Positions 1 through 11,425 of a stretch of 52,896 bases of DNA are shown here, one piece after another; within the stretch, counting starts at the first letter, position 1, and each line of letters starts with the position of its first letter. The DNA is taken from the NCBI GenBank assembly GCA_000310025.1, contig FN649752.1, positions 1-52,896 on the forward strand, given 5' to 3'. This stretch comes from Ectocarpus siliculosus. Taxonomy: Eukaryota; Sar; Phaeophyceae; Ectocarpales; Ectocarpaceae. Position numbers and translations under genes: made by a program. The notes under the pieces were generated by a model, which was not told the origin of the DNA, searched no databases, and was given only the letters and a program-made list of their open reading frames with translations.

Positions 1-1890
1 ACTCCCCAACTATGTGGGGTCTACTCTCCTCCGATTTGCCACATGGACATGTGTGTCTATCCTCCTCTTCCTCTCTCCTACGGCTGGTATACCTCTTCCT
101 CCGTTCTGGCAAGTCCAGATCGCCTACTCGAAATTGCAATTTCAGCTTTTTCGCATAGTCCATGCGGCCGTCCAAGTACGTCTTCATCCCTATCCCTTCT
201 TTCAACTTCCCGTATATCTCCAAGTGGTCTTCGCTTCGTCCCTTCTTCCGAAGGGTTGCCTCCTCCCTACTCTCTAGCATCTCCTTGACTTTCGTCTTGA
301 ACCCCCCGAACCCTTCTGTGTCCAACGTCTCCTCCTCGTCTCCTATCTCCTTCCAAACCTTCTCTACCACCTTGTCCCATCTGATTCCCTTCTTTCCTGG
401 AGTCGCTTTTCCCCAAGCTGCGTTGTCAACCATGGCTGGTAGTCTATCGTCCGACATTCTACTTACCTCGTACTGCCAATTCAACTTCTGCATGTCTCTC
501 TTTGTTTTAAGAGAGTACATTCCCAATTCTGCTCTCAATACAGTGTTGCTCGTTGTACTTGAACATCCTAGTATTTTCTTGGCCGCTGCCATCTGCACCG
601 TTTCCATCTGCTTGACGGCCTTTTCGTTACCTTCCCATACCTCTCCTGCATACTCTAGCTTAGGTACAATCACATTCAAGAGAATACACCTCTTAATCCT
701 AGTGTCTAGGTGTGGGTCCGTAAGGATCTCGTCCATCTTGCCTATCTGAGCTTTACCCTTCCCAATCAACTTCGCTATGTGTGCGTCCCATGAGCACTCC
801 TTCGAAATCTCTACTCCCTGGTACGTATACTTGTCTACTACCGGTAGTTCTTCCTCCCCCCATTTCCATTTGAATTCTACGGGATTTTTCTTGTCTTCGT
901 TACAGACCACTACTGCGCATTTTCCTACGTTCGCCGACAGTCTCCATTTTCGGGTGTATCCCACCGCCGCATCTATTTGTTCTTGCCACCCTTCTGGTGT
1001 TTCGGATACCCCCACAAAATCATCTGCAAACATCAGTCCGGACACACTCTTTCCCCCTACATGGACTCCCTGTCTTACTGCTTCAACCGCCCTTATCAAA
1101 TCGTTGATGTAAATCTTAAACAGAGTGGGTGACATCGTACAGCCCTGTGCGACTCCTTGGAGTATATCCACGTACTTCGAAATTTCCCCATCCAACATCA
1201 CCGCACTTCTTGTGCATTCTGTCATATTTTTCAACATCCTCCACATTTTCCCCCGGATGCCGATGTCCCACATCTTTTTCCACAATCCATTGCGCCATAC
1301 GGTGTCGTAGGCTTTTTGTACATCGAGGAAGAAACAGTATGTCGTACGCCCGGCGTCTTTCCTACCTTGGATGATTTTACTCAACGTATATACATGGTCT
1401 ACACAACTACGATCTGGTCTAAATCCAGCTTGTCCTTCGCTGATCTTTTGTTTCCCCTCCAACATGTCTCCCATTCTATTGTCTAGCATCTTGCCAAACA
1501 GTTTCCCCACTGCGCTCAGCAGGGTTATCCCTCTATAATTCCCCGGGTCAGCTTTATCCCCCTTTTTGAACAGGTTCACGACTACTCCTTCTCTCCATCT
1601 CTTCGGCGCGTACTCGTGTTTCCATATCCAGTTGAATATCCGGACCAACATGTTAATCATCCCCTCCCCCCCCTGTTTCAAAAGCTCGTTCACAATTCCA
1701 TCAGCCCCTGCCGCTTTTCTATTGTTGAGTTTCGCTACGCAGTCCTCTACCTCTTCTCGTGTGAACTCTCCCTGCAACCCGTCTACATCACTACGTTCCC
1801 TCCGAGATCTTTCAACGTTTTCCTCTGCCCACGAGTTGATTTCCTTCTCAAACACCGAGTCGAAGTTGTCGTTGGTGTGCAGCGTTGGGG
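1..1890 (-). mobile_element. Non-LTR (LINE) retrotransposon reverse transcriptase, 5'-truncated, runs off left edge
   Basis: The minus strand is open from about 1890 down to position 1 with no stop. It encodes the reverse transcriptase of a LINE-type element, which copies its own RNA at a nicked target. In order it shows a KAAGADGI fingers motif, LFKKGDKADPGNYRGI, GQAGFRPDRSC, FLDVQKAYDTVWR, the QGCTMSPTLF loop, and the catalytic box FADD at about 1035. A long connection and thumb region follows, then a CPCGKSEE...H cysteine/histidine motif at the far left, typical of LINE C-termini. No endonuclease domain is visible. The frame begins beside a G10 run at 1887-1897, so this is probably a 5'-truncated insertion, which is common for LINEs. 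The 3' end lies outside the window. The visible frame is undamaged, suggesting a fairly young copy. The clade was not assigned. Confidence 0.93.
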
Positions 1891-2312
1891 GGGGGGGAAT
1901 TGGCTAAAAGAAATGTATGATAGAGATGAATTCGTTGTGTCAGACCCATGTTTATGGTCGCCAAATCTTTGAAAAATATCTTCAAATGTTATCAAACATT
2001 TGCGCGCGAATATCTGCCAGAGGAACATTTGAGTACCGTTTTTATGGGCCAACAAATCTTTATCGTGTGGTTTTCTCGAAATGCATCGCACGTGCGGCGG
2101 GAATCGTGGTCTACTGCTACCAAACGATTTGTGACAGACAAACCACAAATGCGTCATGGAAACTGAATGTAACGAGCTCGCAAAGGGCTCCCCACAACCC
2201 TTGATGCACTGAGCTGATGCTGTGCCCGCCAATATGTGGCGATAGCGCTCCGTGCGTGCGAGAAAAAATGTTCTCGGTGTCAAAAAGAGACCAAAACGTG
2301 CGTCAGCGCTTC

Positions 2313-2781
2313 CCAACGGCAAAAAGTCGGCCGCTTGAGAGGACATGTGAGTACAAAACTATCCAGCTCTCGTCCTCTAGACCATCGATTCATGTTTTAT
2401 CTTCTTGGGTGTCTTCTCCATCAACGACTCTCATCCGGTTGTGCGTGGGTTAGCAGTGGCCGCGCTCAGCCGGCAGGGAGGCACATCGTTGTGCGCGCAA
2501 CGTTGTGGACACAACGTTTTTTTCGGTCTATTTTTTCACTTGAATATAGAGGGCTTGTTCCTCCGTCCCAAAAAAGACTTTTTCAACACATCGAGTTCAC
2601 AGCGACGCGCCTCCCTGCCTGTTGAGTACGTCCACTGCTGAACCACGCACACCCGGATGAGAGCCGTTGATGGAGAAGACACCCAAGAAAACAAAACATG
2701 AACCGATGGTCTAGAGGACGAGAGCTGGATAGTTTTGTGCTCACCTCTCCTCTCAAGCAGCCGACTTTTTGCCGTTCGGAG
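2313..2781. repeat. Internal inverted repeat: arms 2313-2491 and 2601-2781
   Basis: The left arm (from AACGGCAAAAAGTCGG to GGCAGGGAGG) reappears reverse-complemented on the right with scattered substitutions; I judge roughly 85-90% identity by eye. The loop is about 110 bp. A transcript through it would form a long hairpin. Confidence 0.85.
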
Positions 2782-3021
2782 ACACAAACCACGCTTTCTC
2801 CGTGCCCTCCAAACCACCCCTGTCTGTTTGTTTTTTTGTGCACGCTTGACGAGCTCCCGCCATGTATTAGCCGGCAAAACATTGACACGGTGACTCTAGG
2901 GTTGCCCGGATCCCTCTATGAGCTTGCTACGTTGAGTGTGCGCTGCGCAGTGGTTGGTGTTTAGGACGGAAGGGGCGGTCGGCTACTAATCTCGCCGCTC
3001 TTGGGAAACATTTTCGCGACC

Positions 3022-3105
3022 TGCCCCATTTCAAAATGTTTGAGAATATTTTGTCAAACGAGCGACTTTTGCCCCATTTCAAAATGTTTGAGAATATTTT
3101 GGCGA
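3022..3105. repeat. Two direct copies of a ~37-bp unit inside the foldback element
   Basis: GCCCCATTTCAAAATG followed by TTTGAGAATATTTTG occurs twice about 40 bp apart, within the right terminal repeat region of the foldback element. Confidence 0.85.
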
Positions 3106-3213
3106 AGATTTTCTCCCATAAACAGTGAAACAAAATCTTTGTCCGCAAATGTTTGAAAATATAAACATTTTCGCAAAGATTTGGCGACCATAAACATGGG
3201 TCTCATATTAAGA

Positions 3214-3232
3214 AATATATATATATATATAT
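3214..3232. repeat. (AT)n microsatellite
   Basis: An uninterrupted AT dinucleotide run lies just outside the right end of the foldback element. Confidence 0.9.
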
Positions 3233-5489
3233 CTGTCGCCATTGCAATAGGCCATCCTTTCGTCAGACATCAATCTCAGCAGAGAGAGAACGGCGCGCCC
3301 TCCACCCCTCCGAGCTGTGGGTGCGGCTGTGGCATAAAGAACTACTCCGTACATGCATACACTCAACCTTGTGCTCTCTACTGCTGGAACGGGCGGGCAC
3401 CGGCGTTTGTTTCATTCTTTTAGTACAATAGTACGAAGTACTTTACAGTCTCGGCACAATCGAGCAATCGAAGGCCCTGGTTGCTGGCGCCCTGGTCTGC
3501 AACAATGTTTTGGTTCCTCAAAACTCTTCGATGCACCCAGAGGGGGACGCACATAAGCTAAGCACCCGCACGTGGAAGTTTCCCGCCATTTGTTGTACAG
3601 ACGACATCGAGACCTGCACGAGCACCGTTTACCCCCCAAGAGCGACCTAGGCCTACTCCAAGCACCACCAACCTAGCACCTACCCAAGCAGTACCAACAT
3701 CACCACCTGATTTAGAGTTTTTAGCCGGTTTCATGCCCCTGTCAAAGCAGGGAAACTTATGTTTATGAAGTACCCGAAGTGCTCTGACTGTATTGTAAAT
3801 CAACTGGTGTTCGAAGTGGTCCAAGAAAACCGGGTTCGAGGCGTTATGACCTTTCTTTCTTTTCCTTTCCTTTCCTGCGTGGGATATTTCGGCCTGTGAA
3901 AGGGTTTGGGTGCATGGCTTACAGGCGTCCCCATGGGTATATGCCTACTATTTGTTCAATTGAATTTTTTGGCCTGGTCCGGGCCGAAAAATCAAAAATC
4001 GGCAAAAAAAATGTTTCATAAAGTACGTCTACTACCAAGTACAAAGACTCAAAGACTAAGTCTACAACTTGTGCGTCACCTCATCAAGGAATGAATACTA
4101 AAAATTAGTGTAGAATGCTGAAGACACTTGTATACACGGTCTCGAGGTTTTCATGCTTTGGAAGTGTCCAATATTTGAATTATTGTATGCATAGTTTTCT
4201 TCTTTATTTTGTCTTTTTTGGTCTCGTCTGATCTGGGCACCGGTCGATGCAACACCCCGTTGGTGTACAGGAGTTGCGCCCGATATTAAGAGCCGCTCAT
4301 AATCTTGGTGAACTCTCAAAAAAATTGATGTTGGGCTGAAAAATCAGCGTACGTTGTTAAATTTGTCACATCAAGTTCGTTTGTTTCGGAGATTTCTTTC
4401 TCTCTCTCTGAGGGGGGGGGGGGTCTGCAAGGGAAAAATCAATCAGATCCGAGCGACTTTCTTACGGTTCCTCGAGGCATAAAAATAGAACGATTCAAGT
4501 TTATGTGGGTCACAACATGCTACGGTTCACGTTTTCGGCTCGTGTGCGACCGACAAGACACAGAGCGCCCTGTTTTTGGGTCGCCTGCAGAGGGCATGTG
4601 TATGATCGCACGCCATTGCCTGCAGTGTGTGGATGTCGTCGGCCTACAAGTAAGACCTCTCTCTGTGGCTTGTGTTGTGAACTCATCACACTCGGAGCAA
4701 CCAGAACAAAAAGGGCAACTTCCAAAAAGGCAACAACCATACACGCTCGATTCACGTTGGCAGGCCGTGAGCAATCAAAACTGGGCAACATGCTCTGTTT
4801 CTTTTTAGTGTGGCCCGGATTGTGCTACGTATGTTCCTCGACCCTAAAGCCTACCATACTTGTTATTTTTCGTGAAAATCTCAGCCTTGGTTTCTTGAAA
4901 GGTCTGTCTAGCTCGATCAATATTTGTTGCTGGAGTGTGTGTTGTTTCTTGTGATCCGCCCTTCGTGGTGCTGGTGCTGCTGTGAGCTTAGATGTCAGCG
5001 ACTCCGCTGGTTCTCTGTGCGGGAGCAGGTTCGGTACAAGTAGGGAGCGGGCGGGATGTCGGGTAGCGTTCTCCAACCTCTCCAAAAGCAGCAAGCTCGT
5101 TAACACCATCACTCACAGTAAATTTCTTGTTTTCGAAGCACTCTCTTCTTGTGTTTGCCCACACCCTGCCAACGACACGAGGACGTGCAGTACCTACAGT
5201 ACAGGCGCGCACTTGCAGTAGCCTTGGCAAAGGGTATTCGTTGGTTTTAGATTTAGGTTAACATGTTGGAAAATATTGCAATTGGGGGGGGGGTTGGACT
5301 AAGAGTTGGGGTCTGCGTACCCCCCATCTCTCTTCTATTTCCTCATGACATGAACTTTATACCTCGCGAAGGCGATCCCGCAAGTTTAAGTGTCCATCCC
5401 ATCCAATGTTCACACTACTCTTTGTTCACCAGATGCGAAACGTGGTGGATGTGAATTGTATTCCTTGCTTGGTGTTCGCCTGATGGCAG
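3233..5489. other. No supported gene; 5' flank of 4-TM gene A
   Basis: Open frames here (for example 4505-4954) resemble no family I know and lack consistent exon signals. The stretch holds short poly-G runs (4411-4422 and 5283-5292) and pyrimidine-rich tracts. The first exon or exons and the promoter of the gene starting at 5490 should lie in it, but I could not place them. Confidence 0.5.
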
Positions 5490-7815
5490 GCTTACTGGGG
5501 CTACTGGATTGTCTTGTTCGTCACCACGATCCTCACCTGGATCTTCGCCGTGGCCGCAGCAGCGGATGACGCTTGGATCGACGACGTCTCCAAGGCTGCT
5601 CTTGGAGAGGAATGCAGCAGCGACTACGACTTCTGCGGTCTCTGTGAGTACAGCAGTACATACCAACGTGTCGACACATTCGATCATGAACGGAAGGAAC
5701 CCCACACAAAAGCTGTCATGATGCATACGGGTAGTCATCTGCTGTGTCAGACTGCTGCTGTGCCTTGTATCCGTTTCAACCCCCTTCTTCCTTTCCGTCT
5801 GTTGCACTATAGCAGTTGCACTATAGCAGTTACATAGCGCCCGCACTTACAACTTGGTAGCCTCAAGAAAGAGAACTTGAGCACAATTTGTGAGCTCGGT
5901 TAAGAACCACTACACTAAAACCTATATAGCGGCCATTCCTGTTTTTAGCATGACCCTAGGAATACGGTAAGATCCCCAGCCTCGCCCCGAAACTATAATA
6001 ATAGAGGTTCTTGAGTGGTGGCGCGTTCTGTTCAGCAGCAGTAGCTCGAGGCGTGTTTGTGCTGTTGCATTTTGCGCTCTAAGATTAAGGTGTCAAATTT
6101 TGATTTTGATGGTTCACGGAGAGCACCAAGTCTAACTACAGTATTTCAGTATTACGTACAGCAGTAGGATATCGCACAGCATGATCGGACTGATCGGATG
6201 GCGAAGACTGTTTGTGTGGGGAACATGAATGAATGGATGTGATGTGACTCACACAGCTGGTTGCTTGGTGTTCCTGCTGATGGGAGCTGGAAGTAAAGTA
6301 GGAATACAGCTCCTCTTGCTCTAATCTCACACAAGTTGATTGCTGCCACGCATCAACACAACACACCGCTGCTCCACCCGGTACCCGCAGTGAACTTACG
6401 TAGTTGTACTAGTTACGAAGGTATGGCAAGGATGAAACCAATGCCCACAGCAGCTCTCGGCCCCCCGCCACGTGTGAAGGTGAATGTATCCTGTCAGGGG
6501 TGTGAGTTGGGCGTGTTTCGAGTTGCATTGTGTCGCTCCGTAGGTCGTTGTAATTGTGTCGCTCTTGATTGGTACCATGTAGATGTAGCACGCGTCGGAC
6601 TGTCTTGTGGGCTTAGCTCGGCACCGAAGAGACGAAGAGACCCGGCAATGCTGGTGCGTTCGTTGGTGGCAGTGATGCGCGCATACAAGTGTCAATCAGG
6701 TTGCCTTGGCAGGGATTGGAAACAAAGCTTGGATTGTGTCGTCGCCGACAACGAATCCTGCCGTAGGCTGAGATCGGCTATAACCCAACGACAGCAACGG
6801 TGCTACTGGCTGTCTCCCCTCCCCCTGTCGCTGTGGCCCGTCCTTCTTACTTTCCGCCCTAACGCAATCGCAACCTGCCTGAACCTCCTCAGACAAAGCC
6901 GCGACGGCATTCCAGTACTTGGCTACGATCGTGATCAGCGTTGTTCTGGTGGTGGTGGTGGTGGCGGCCTTTATGCCGGCTCCCGTTACCGGAAAGCTTG
7001 GGCTCGCCGTGGGGATCATGCTGTTCGTCTTCGCCTTGTTCGAGCTCATCGCCTTCTGCACCTATGCTGCCTACATCGAAGAACGTGCGATCATGAACCA
7101 GTCCAGTCCAATATTTGTTGCGTTGTGAAGTAATTGTCAAGTTTCGCGGGGCACAAGGCCGGCAGGCCAATGCCCTTGACACAAGAAGCAGTTTACTAGT
7201 GTTGGACGTACATGGGCTGTCCTGCTACGAGCAAGACGAAGAATAAGAATATCTCCTCCTGCAGTAGTGGATGTAGCGGTACATGCAGGGAGAGAGAAAG
7301 CTCGCGTGGACACTATTGTAGCCCTACAGGCAGTTGCTCGAGCGCTTCAAGCAATGGTAGCAAGCAAGCGACATTTGCCACAGAGAACTGACTCACGTAC
7401 CCATCCGATCCATCTCGTGTCCGTGAAGGAACGAAAATTGATTTGTCCCTGCCTCCCTCCTGTTGCTCCTTACCGCGGTCGACCCCACCCAGTCGAGGAT
7501 TCGTCGTATTATGTCTCCTACTACTCCGGTGTCTACTCCGTCGACTACTCCCCTGGTCCTACCCTTGCCGTGGCCGTTGTTGCTTTCATCTTTGGCTTGG
7601 TGGGCGCCATCGTGACCTGCGTTCTGCGCAACAAGGCAACGGCCGAACAAGACGGTCCTTTCAGGGCGTGCATGCCCAACGCTAGAGCGAGCGGTGCGCC
7701 TTCGGCGGCTCCCCCGGCTGCTGCTGGTGTTGCGACTGCGAGTGCGGTCCCCCAGCCAGGCGCCGCGACTGCGGGAACCAAGGTTTCTCAATATCCTGCC
7801 GTCGGGACAGTGTAG
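5490..7815 (+). CDS. 4-TM membrane protein, gene A (5' exon not found)
   Basis: Three exons were modelled: 5490-5643, 6893-7084 and 7493-7815 (stop). Donors are GTGAGT, GTGCGA; acceptors CCTCCTCAG, CCACCCAG. Phases agree (1, then 1), giving 222 residues after an unknown N-terminus. Exon 1 shown has a membrane segment (YWIVLFVTTILTWIFAVAA) and a loop with C-x6-C. Exon 2 has two membrane segments separated by PAPVTGKLG. Exon 3 has a fourth segment (LAVAVVAFIFGLVGAIVTC) and an Ala/Pro-rich tail. The layout (TM1, Cys loop, TM2-TM3, TM4) recalls claudin-, amastin- or tetraspanin-like proteins, but I recognise no family signature. Gene B at 19204 is a clear paralogue with the same intron positions; the middle exon is 192 nt in both. 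The start codon must lie upstream, because the frame is closed by TGA just before the 5489 acceptor. Confidence 0.72.
5818..6050 (+). mobile_element. MITE-like element, copy 1 (intron of gene A)
   Basis: About 230 bp with ends resembling AGCGCCCGCACTTA... and, inverted, GAACGCGCCACCACTCAAG. Internal blocks GTGAGCTCGGTTAAGAAC, ACACTAAAACCTATATAG and AGAGGTTCTT recur in the copies at 12834 and 36133. No coding potential was seen. Confidence 0.65.
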
Positions 7816-10800
7816 CTGCTGAAAACCTGCAAAATCTGGGGTCTTCGATAGACCCATGCTGGTATTCGGGTCAGCGTGGAAGGCATCCCGTCGTGTATTA
7901 TACTGAAAACGAGAGCATGTGGGCTGCCTTGCTGGCAAAAGTGTGAGCCACATGTATGCCTCAGCCCTCCCCTCTGGGTGGGCGGCATGAGACCCCTCTC
8001 TTTCCGGGACCCTGCATGTTTTGTGTTTTTGTGTTGCAGTCGCCGCAGAAACGATGTAATACTATTTTTTACTTTTTTCGTGAAGGATGTTTCACGACGA
8101 ATCTGCCTTGAGTTTTCTTTCTCGCTGCAACCACAACCCGTTCTCCTGTCAGTATCGTTATTTCGTTATTTACTAGAATAATAATGGGTCAATACCTGCG
8201 GTGCCGTGTGCCGTGTTCCTTGCTGCGATGGTGAGGGTGATGGGGTACCTTCCTGCGGCAAAGAGGGGGCTATCGAATCACCGAATCGCACGGGCGATTT
8301 GAACCCCCCTTCCCCCTGTGTTCTTGTAGTGTATGCACGTGAAGGTGTAACATCTAGAGTAGAACGACTCGTCGTGCTTTGCCATGCCTCTTGCCTCTTG
8401 CTCTTGAAGCGTTTACGCAGTAGCTTGCATTTTGGCCAGCGGCGCTTTGACGAATCGGGTGGTAGAGTCCTCTTCGCTGTGCTGTGGGCTCACCCACCCT
8501 CTGTTTTTAGGCGGGGTGGGATGGGGCAAATCTTGCGTGTCACTCGTCTGCGTTTTTTTTTTTTAATGGGCGTTGGAGGCAGGTGTGGGAAAGTGTCTAT
8601 TATCGTACTTGTATTCATGGAAGTTTTTTTAGCGTCTCACGTTGCCCTTCCCCGAGCGAGATTGTTCACGTGTGTTCACGGGTAAGGTAGGAGCAAGACC
8701 TAAGTGAAGGAGGAGAATGTAACGTAGCTCTTGGTTCCAATTGGAGGCGGTTGGCTTCCACTTCGTACAAAACGGAAGCGTCGCTTGAACGGGGACGGCA
8801 TTCATGTAGACAACAGCGGATGGGAGGGGTTGGCCAACATGTAGATACAGCAGGGCAGCATGATATGTTGAACGTGTTTACGAGTCGGGCGTTTTCTGGC
8901 GTGTGTGCCACCTACCTACCTGTGGGTAGCCTGGTTTTGATCGTTCCTTTCTTGTCATCCCATGGACGGCGTTCTGTTTAGAAACCGCACGCACACGGAC
9001 CATGCGCGCGTTATTGAAGAACTTCCCTTCGGGCAGGGTATTATGGAGTAGTGTGTTGCCCTTGGCGGCGGGTATTGGTATGTAAGTCATCACATGTCAC
9101 ACCCCGTAGAACGTTCGAGGTCGTTATCTAAGTTCGTTTTTTGGCAACATTTGACAGATTGCACCCAAAAAGGACCCGATCATCCCTCTTTGAAAATCCC
9201 ACAAAGTGTCAAGCCGGTCAGAGTCGTTTCAAGGCCAATTTGGAAAACCAGGATGCGGCGGGGTGGTACGAGTACGTACATGTTTAAATCATGTGGCGCA
9301 AGACGAAACGGTGACAGCACCACGTGTGTGTGCAACGCACGCGCAAGTCGAATATGTGAAAGTGTAGACAACTCTCTCTGCCAGCACACGAGGCAAATCA
9401 AGGTGGTGCTTGTCGTGCGGTCCAAGCCGCATCAACCTTGCTCCGACGTTTGTTTGCGTATGTATGACTTGCCGTTGGCTCTCGACATGCACCATTTGAA
9501 ATACCTACTGTACACCGCAACACCGTACGTGCATAGCGTGAAAGTTTGGAAAATCATGGTGAACGATTCCCTGGCAGCATAAAACTACGACGGTCGAAGC
9601 GTGTATTATAGCTGTTTTTCGCCCACAGCATCACGTTATCTTGAGCGTTGTCACGGGTAGCGCGAACATGACGCTTTTGCAGCTCCGAGAGGAGATATGC
9701 CGATCCAGTTCGTTGACTGCCTGTTTCTTCCACGTTTTCGAGCAGCGATGTCCTCGTCGTTCTTTCTCCCGTTGACCAAGCAAACACAGGCAACGGTCAA
9801 TCAATCCCACCCCTCCCCTTCCTGGCTTTTGGTGGACTTCCTTCTTGCAACGTTGAAACCACCGACAAGAGATTCTTACGAGAGGCTATCTCTCGCGAAA
9901 ACGTCCTTTTCGGCGAGATAGGCGGGTGTTGTTGTTGTTGTTGTCTTCACATTAATACCGCTCCGGTTTCCGCTCAGTACCTTCTACTGTCCGTACTGGT
10001 ACAACTGACCCGGACGCCTTCCGTGGTCACAAGCTAACTGCCCCCCATAGGGGTACACCTCTCTAAAACTAAGAACTGGAAACGAGAAAATTCCTCCCAT
10101 GAACGATTTGTTTTTTCTACCCAAACGAAAAGAAGAAAAAGGAAACAACGAAGGAAAAAGGTTCATAACCGGGGTACAGGCGATCGACCCCGGTCAAAAA
10201 AGGGATAAAGGAGCGAACTACAACGAAAGAGAGAAAAAGAAACAGGAAAAAGAAAGAGAGAGAGAAAGACAACGGAAATAAAGGCAAAATACAGACCGGA
10301 GGTTACCTCGAAACGCTCCATTCTATAACCGGAACAACAACGAAAGATAGGCAATTACTAACAACGTGGCACCAAACAGGCGATGACTGACTTCCGACGA
10401 CACAAAATCACTTCGGGGGCTCAGCGAGAGGGAGGGTTAGCAACACGATGGGACAGCCATCTCCGTCCTGCTCTCTCCGGCTACAGTTGCGTCTTCTGTC
10501 TGTCGACGTTTCCCCCCCCGTGTTCCCTTCCCCCCCTGCTCTGCTGTCCGTTTGATCGTCTGCCCAGTGTTTTTCTGCGGGTAGTCGTGCCTTTTGCAGA
10601 ACCAAATCTTACTCAATGGGCACCACGAGAGTCTGCAGAAGAACCCCACTGCGTGTCCGCCGAAATGGTACAATAATATTGCCTACAAGCCTTCGTACTG
10701 CCACACACGATTGGACTTCCAGTGGAGCCAAGAAGCTCGCCAACCATCCACTCACACAAGTTGTAGCCGTCGGAAAATCCAGCCAAACTCAAGGCATTTA

Positions 10801-11425
10801 GTGCATGCTGCACACATACGGAGATGGCGTGTTATGCGTGTTGAACATACACACGCGTGACGAAAATGTATGCTGTTAACTGCTGTTGCATTCTACAGGG
10901 AAACGGGAGAGTATTGACGGCAATACCTCGTAACGGTTGGAGGGTACTGCTTTACCCAAGAACTGCCACATCGGGCGATCGTTTCTGCTCGCTTCGAACT
11001 CATCAAGGCCGAAAACACAACCAAAATAGAAACAGGTATGCATACCTACTACATGTACAAGTATGTTCCCCGAAACGCGACAGAGATCGTCAGCATCCAT
11101 CCCCTCCACACGAGCAGAGGAAAAATTGAAAAAGAAACGTGTTCCACCGCAAGGACCAACTTCGAAGCTTAGAAGGGCCACGAGAGCGCCAGGAAAGCAG
11201 CTGTTGTACCAGACACGAAGATGGTAATGCGTTCTTTTTTACCTGTTGAAGGACCCTTCTCTCGAGTTACAATCAAGTCAATCTCTCTTGGCTACAGTCT
11301 TCGTCCGCGAGGTCGATAACGAACGTTTGACGATGATGAGCGCTCCTCGAACTGGGGGAGGGGGGGGGCAGCAACCGTACTACGGTAGGAACCCAAGCAC
11401 GCCACCCTGGACAGCAGTTAATTTA
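7816..11425. other. No supported gene between gene A and the oxygenase gene
   Basis: No open frame here shows a recognisable domain or matching splice signals. It contains the 3' flanks of two converging genes, a diverged copy of an unclassified repeat at 9927-10060, and an A/G-rich low-complexity tract at about 10130-10280. Confidence 0.5.
9927..10060 (+). repeat. Diverged copy of the unclassified repeat family seen at 50.2 kb
   Basis: A (GTT)n run, then TGTCTTCACATTAA, CAGTACCTTC, CGTACTG and CCGTGGTCACAAGCTAAC appear in the same order as at 50202-50350. The match crosses the 50275/50276 junction, so that junction is an old, contiguous part of the family. Confidence 0.65.

Larger units (their letters stand above)
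1940..3205. mobile_element. 1.27-kb foldback element with imperfect terminal inverted repeats
   Basis: The left end TCAGACCCATGTTTATGG (from 1940) matches the complement of the right end, TGAGACCCATGTTTATGG (ending 3205). Similarity continues inward for about 60-100 bp through CGCCAAATCTTTG and CAAACATTTGCG. A second, better preserved inverted repeat lies inside (2313-2491 and 2601-2781). No transposase frame is visible; the open frames on the two strands encode the same peptide only because the DNA is inverted. It resembles a non-autonomous foldback or long-TIR DNA transposon. No clear target-site duplication was found. Confidence 0.72.

Noticed and set aside
2236-2888. Two opposite-strand frames with matching peptides (LSSSRPLDHRFMF)
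   Set aside because: They mirror each other because the DNA is an inverted repeat; this does not indicate a protein family.
4505-4954. 149-residue plus-strand frame upstream of 4-TM gene A
   Set aside because: Cys/Arg-rich with no recognisable domain and no phase-compatible donor towards 5490.
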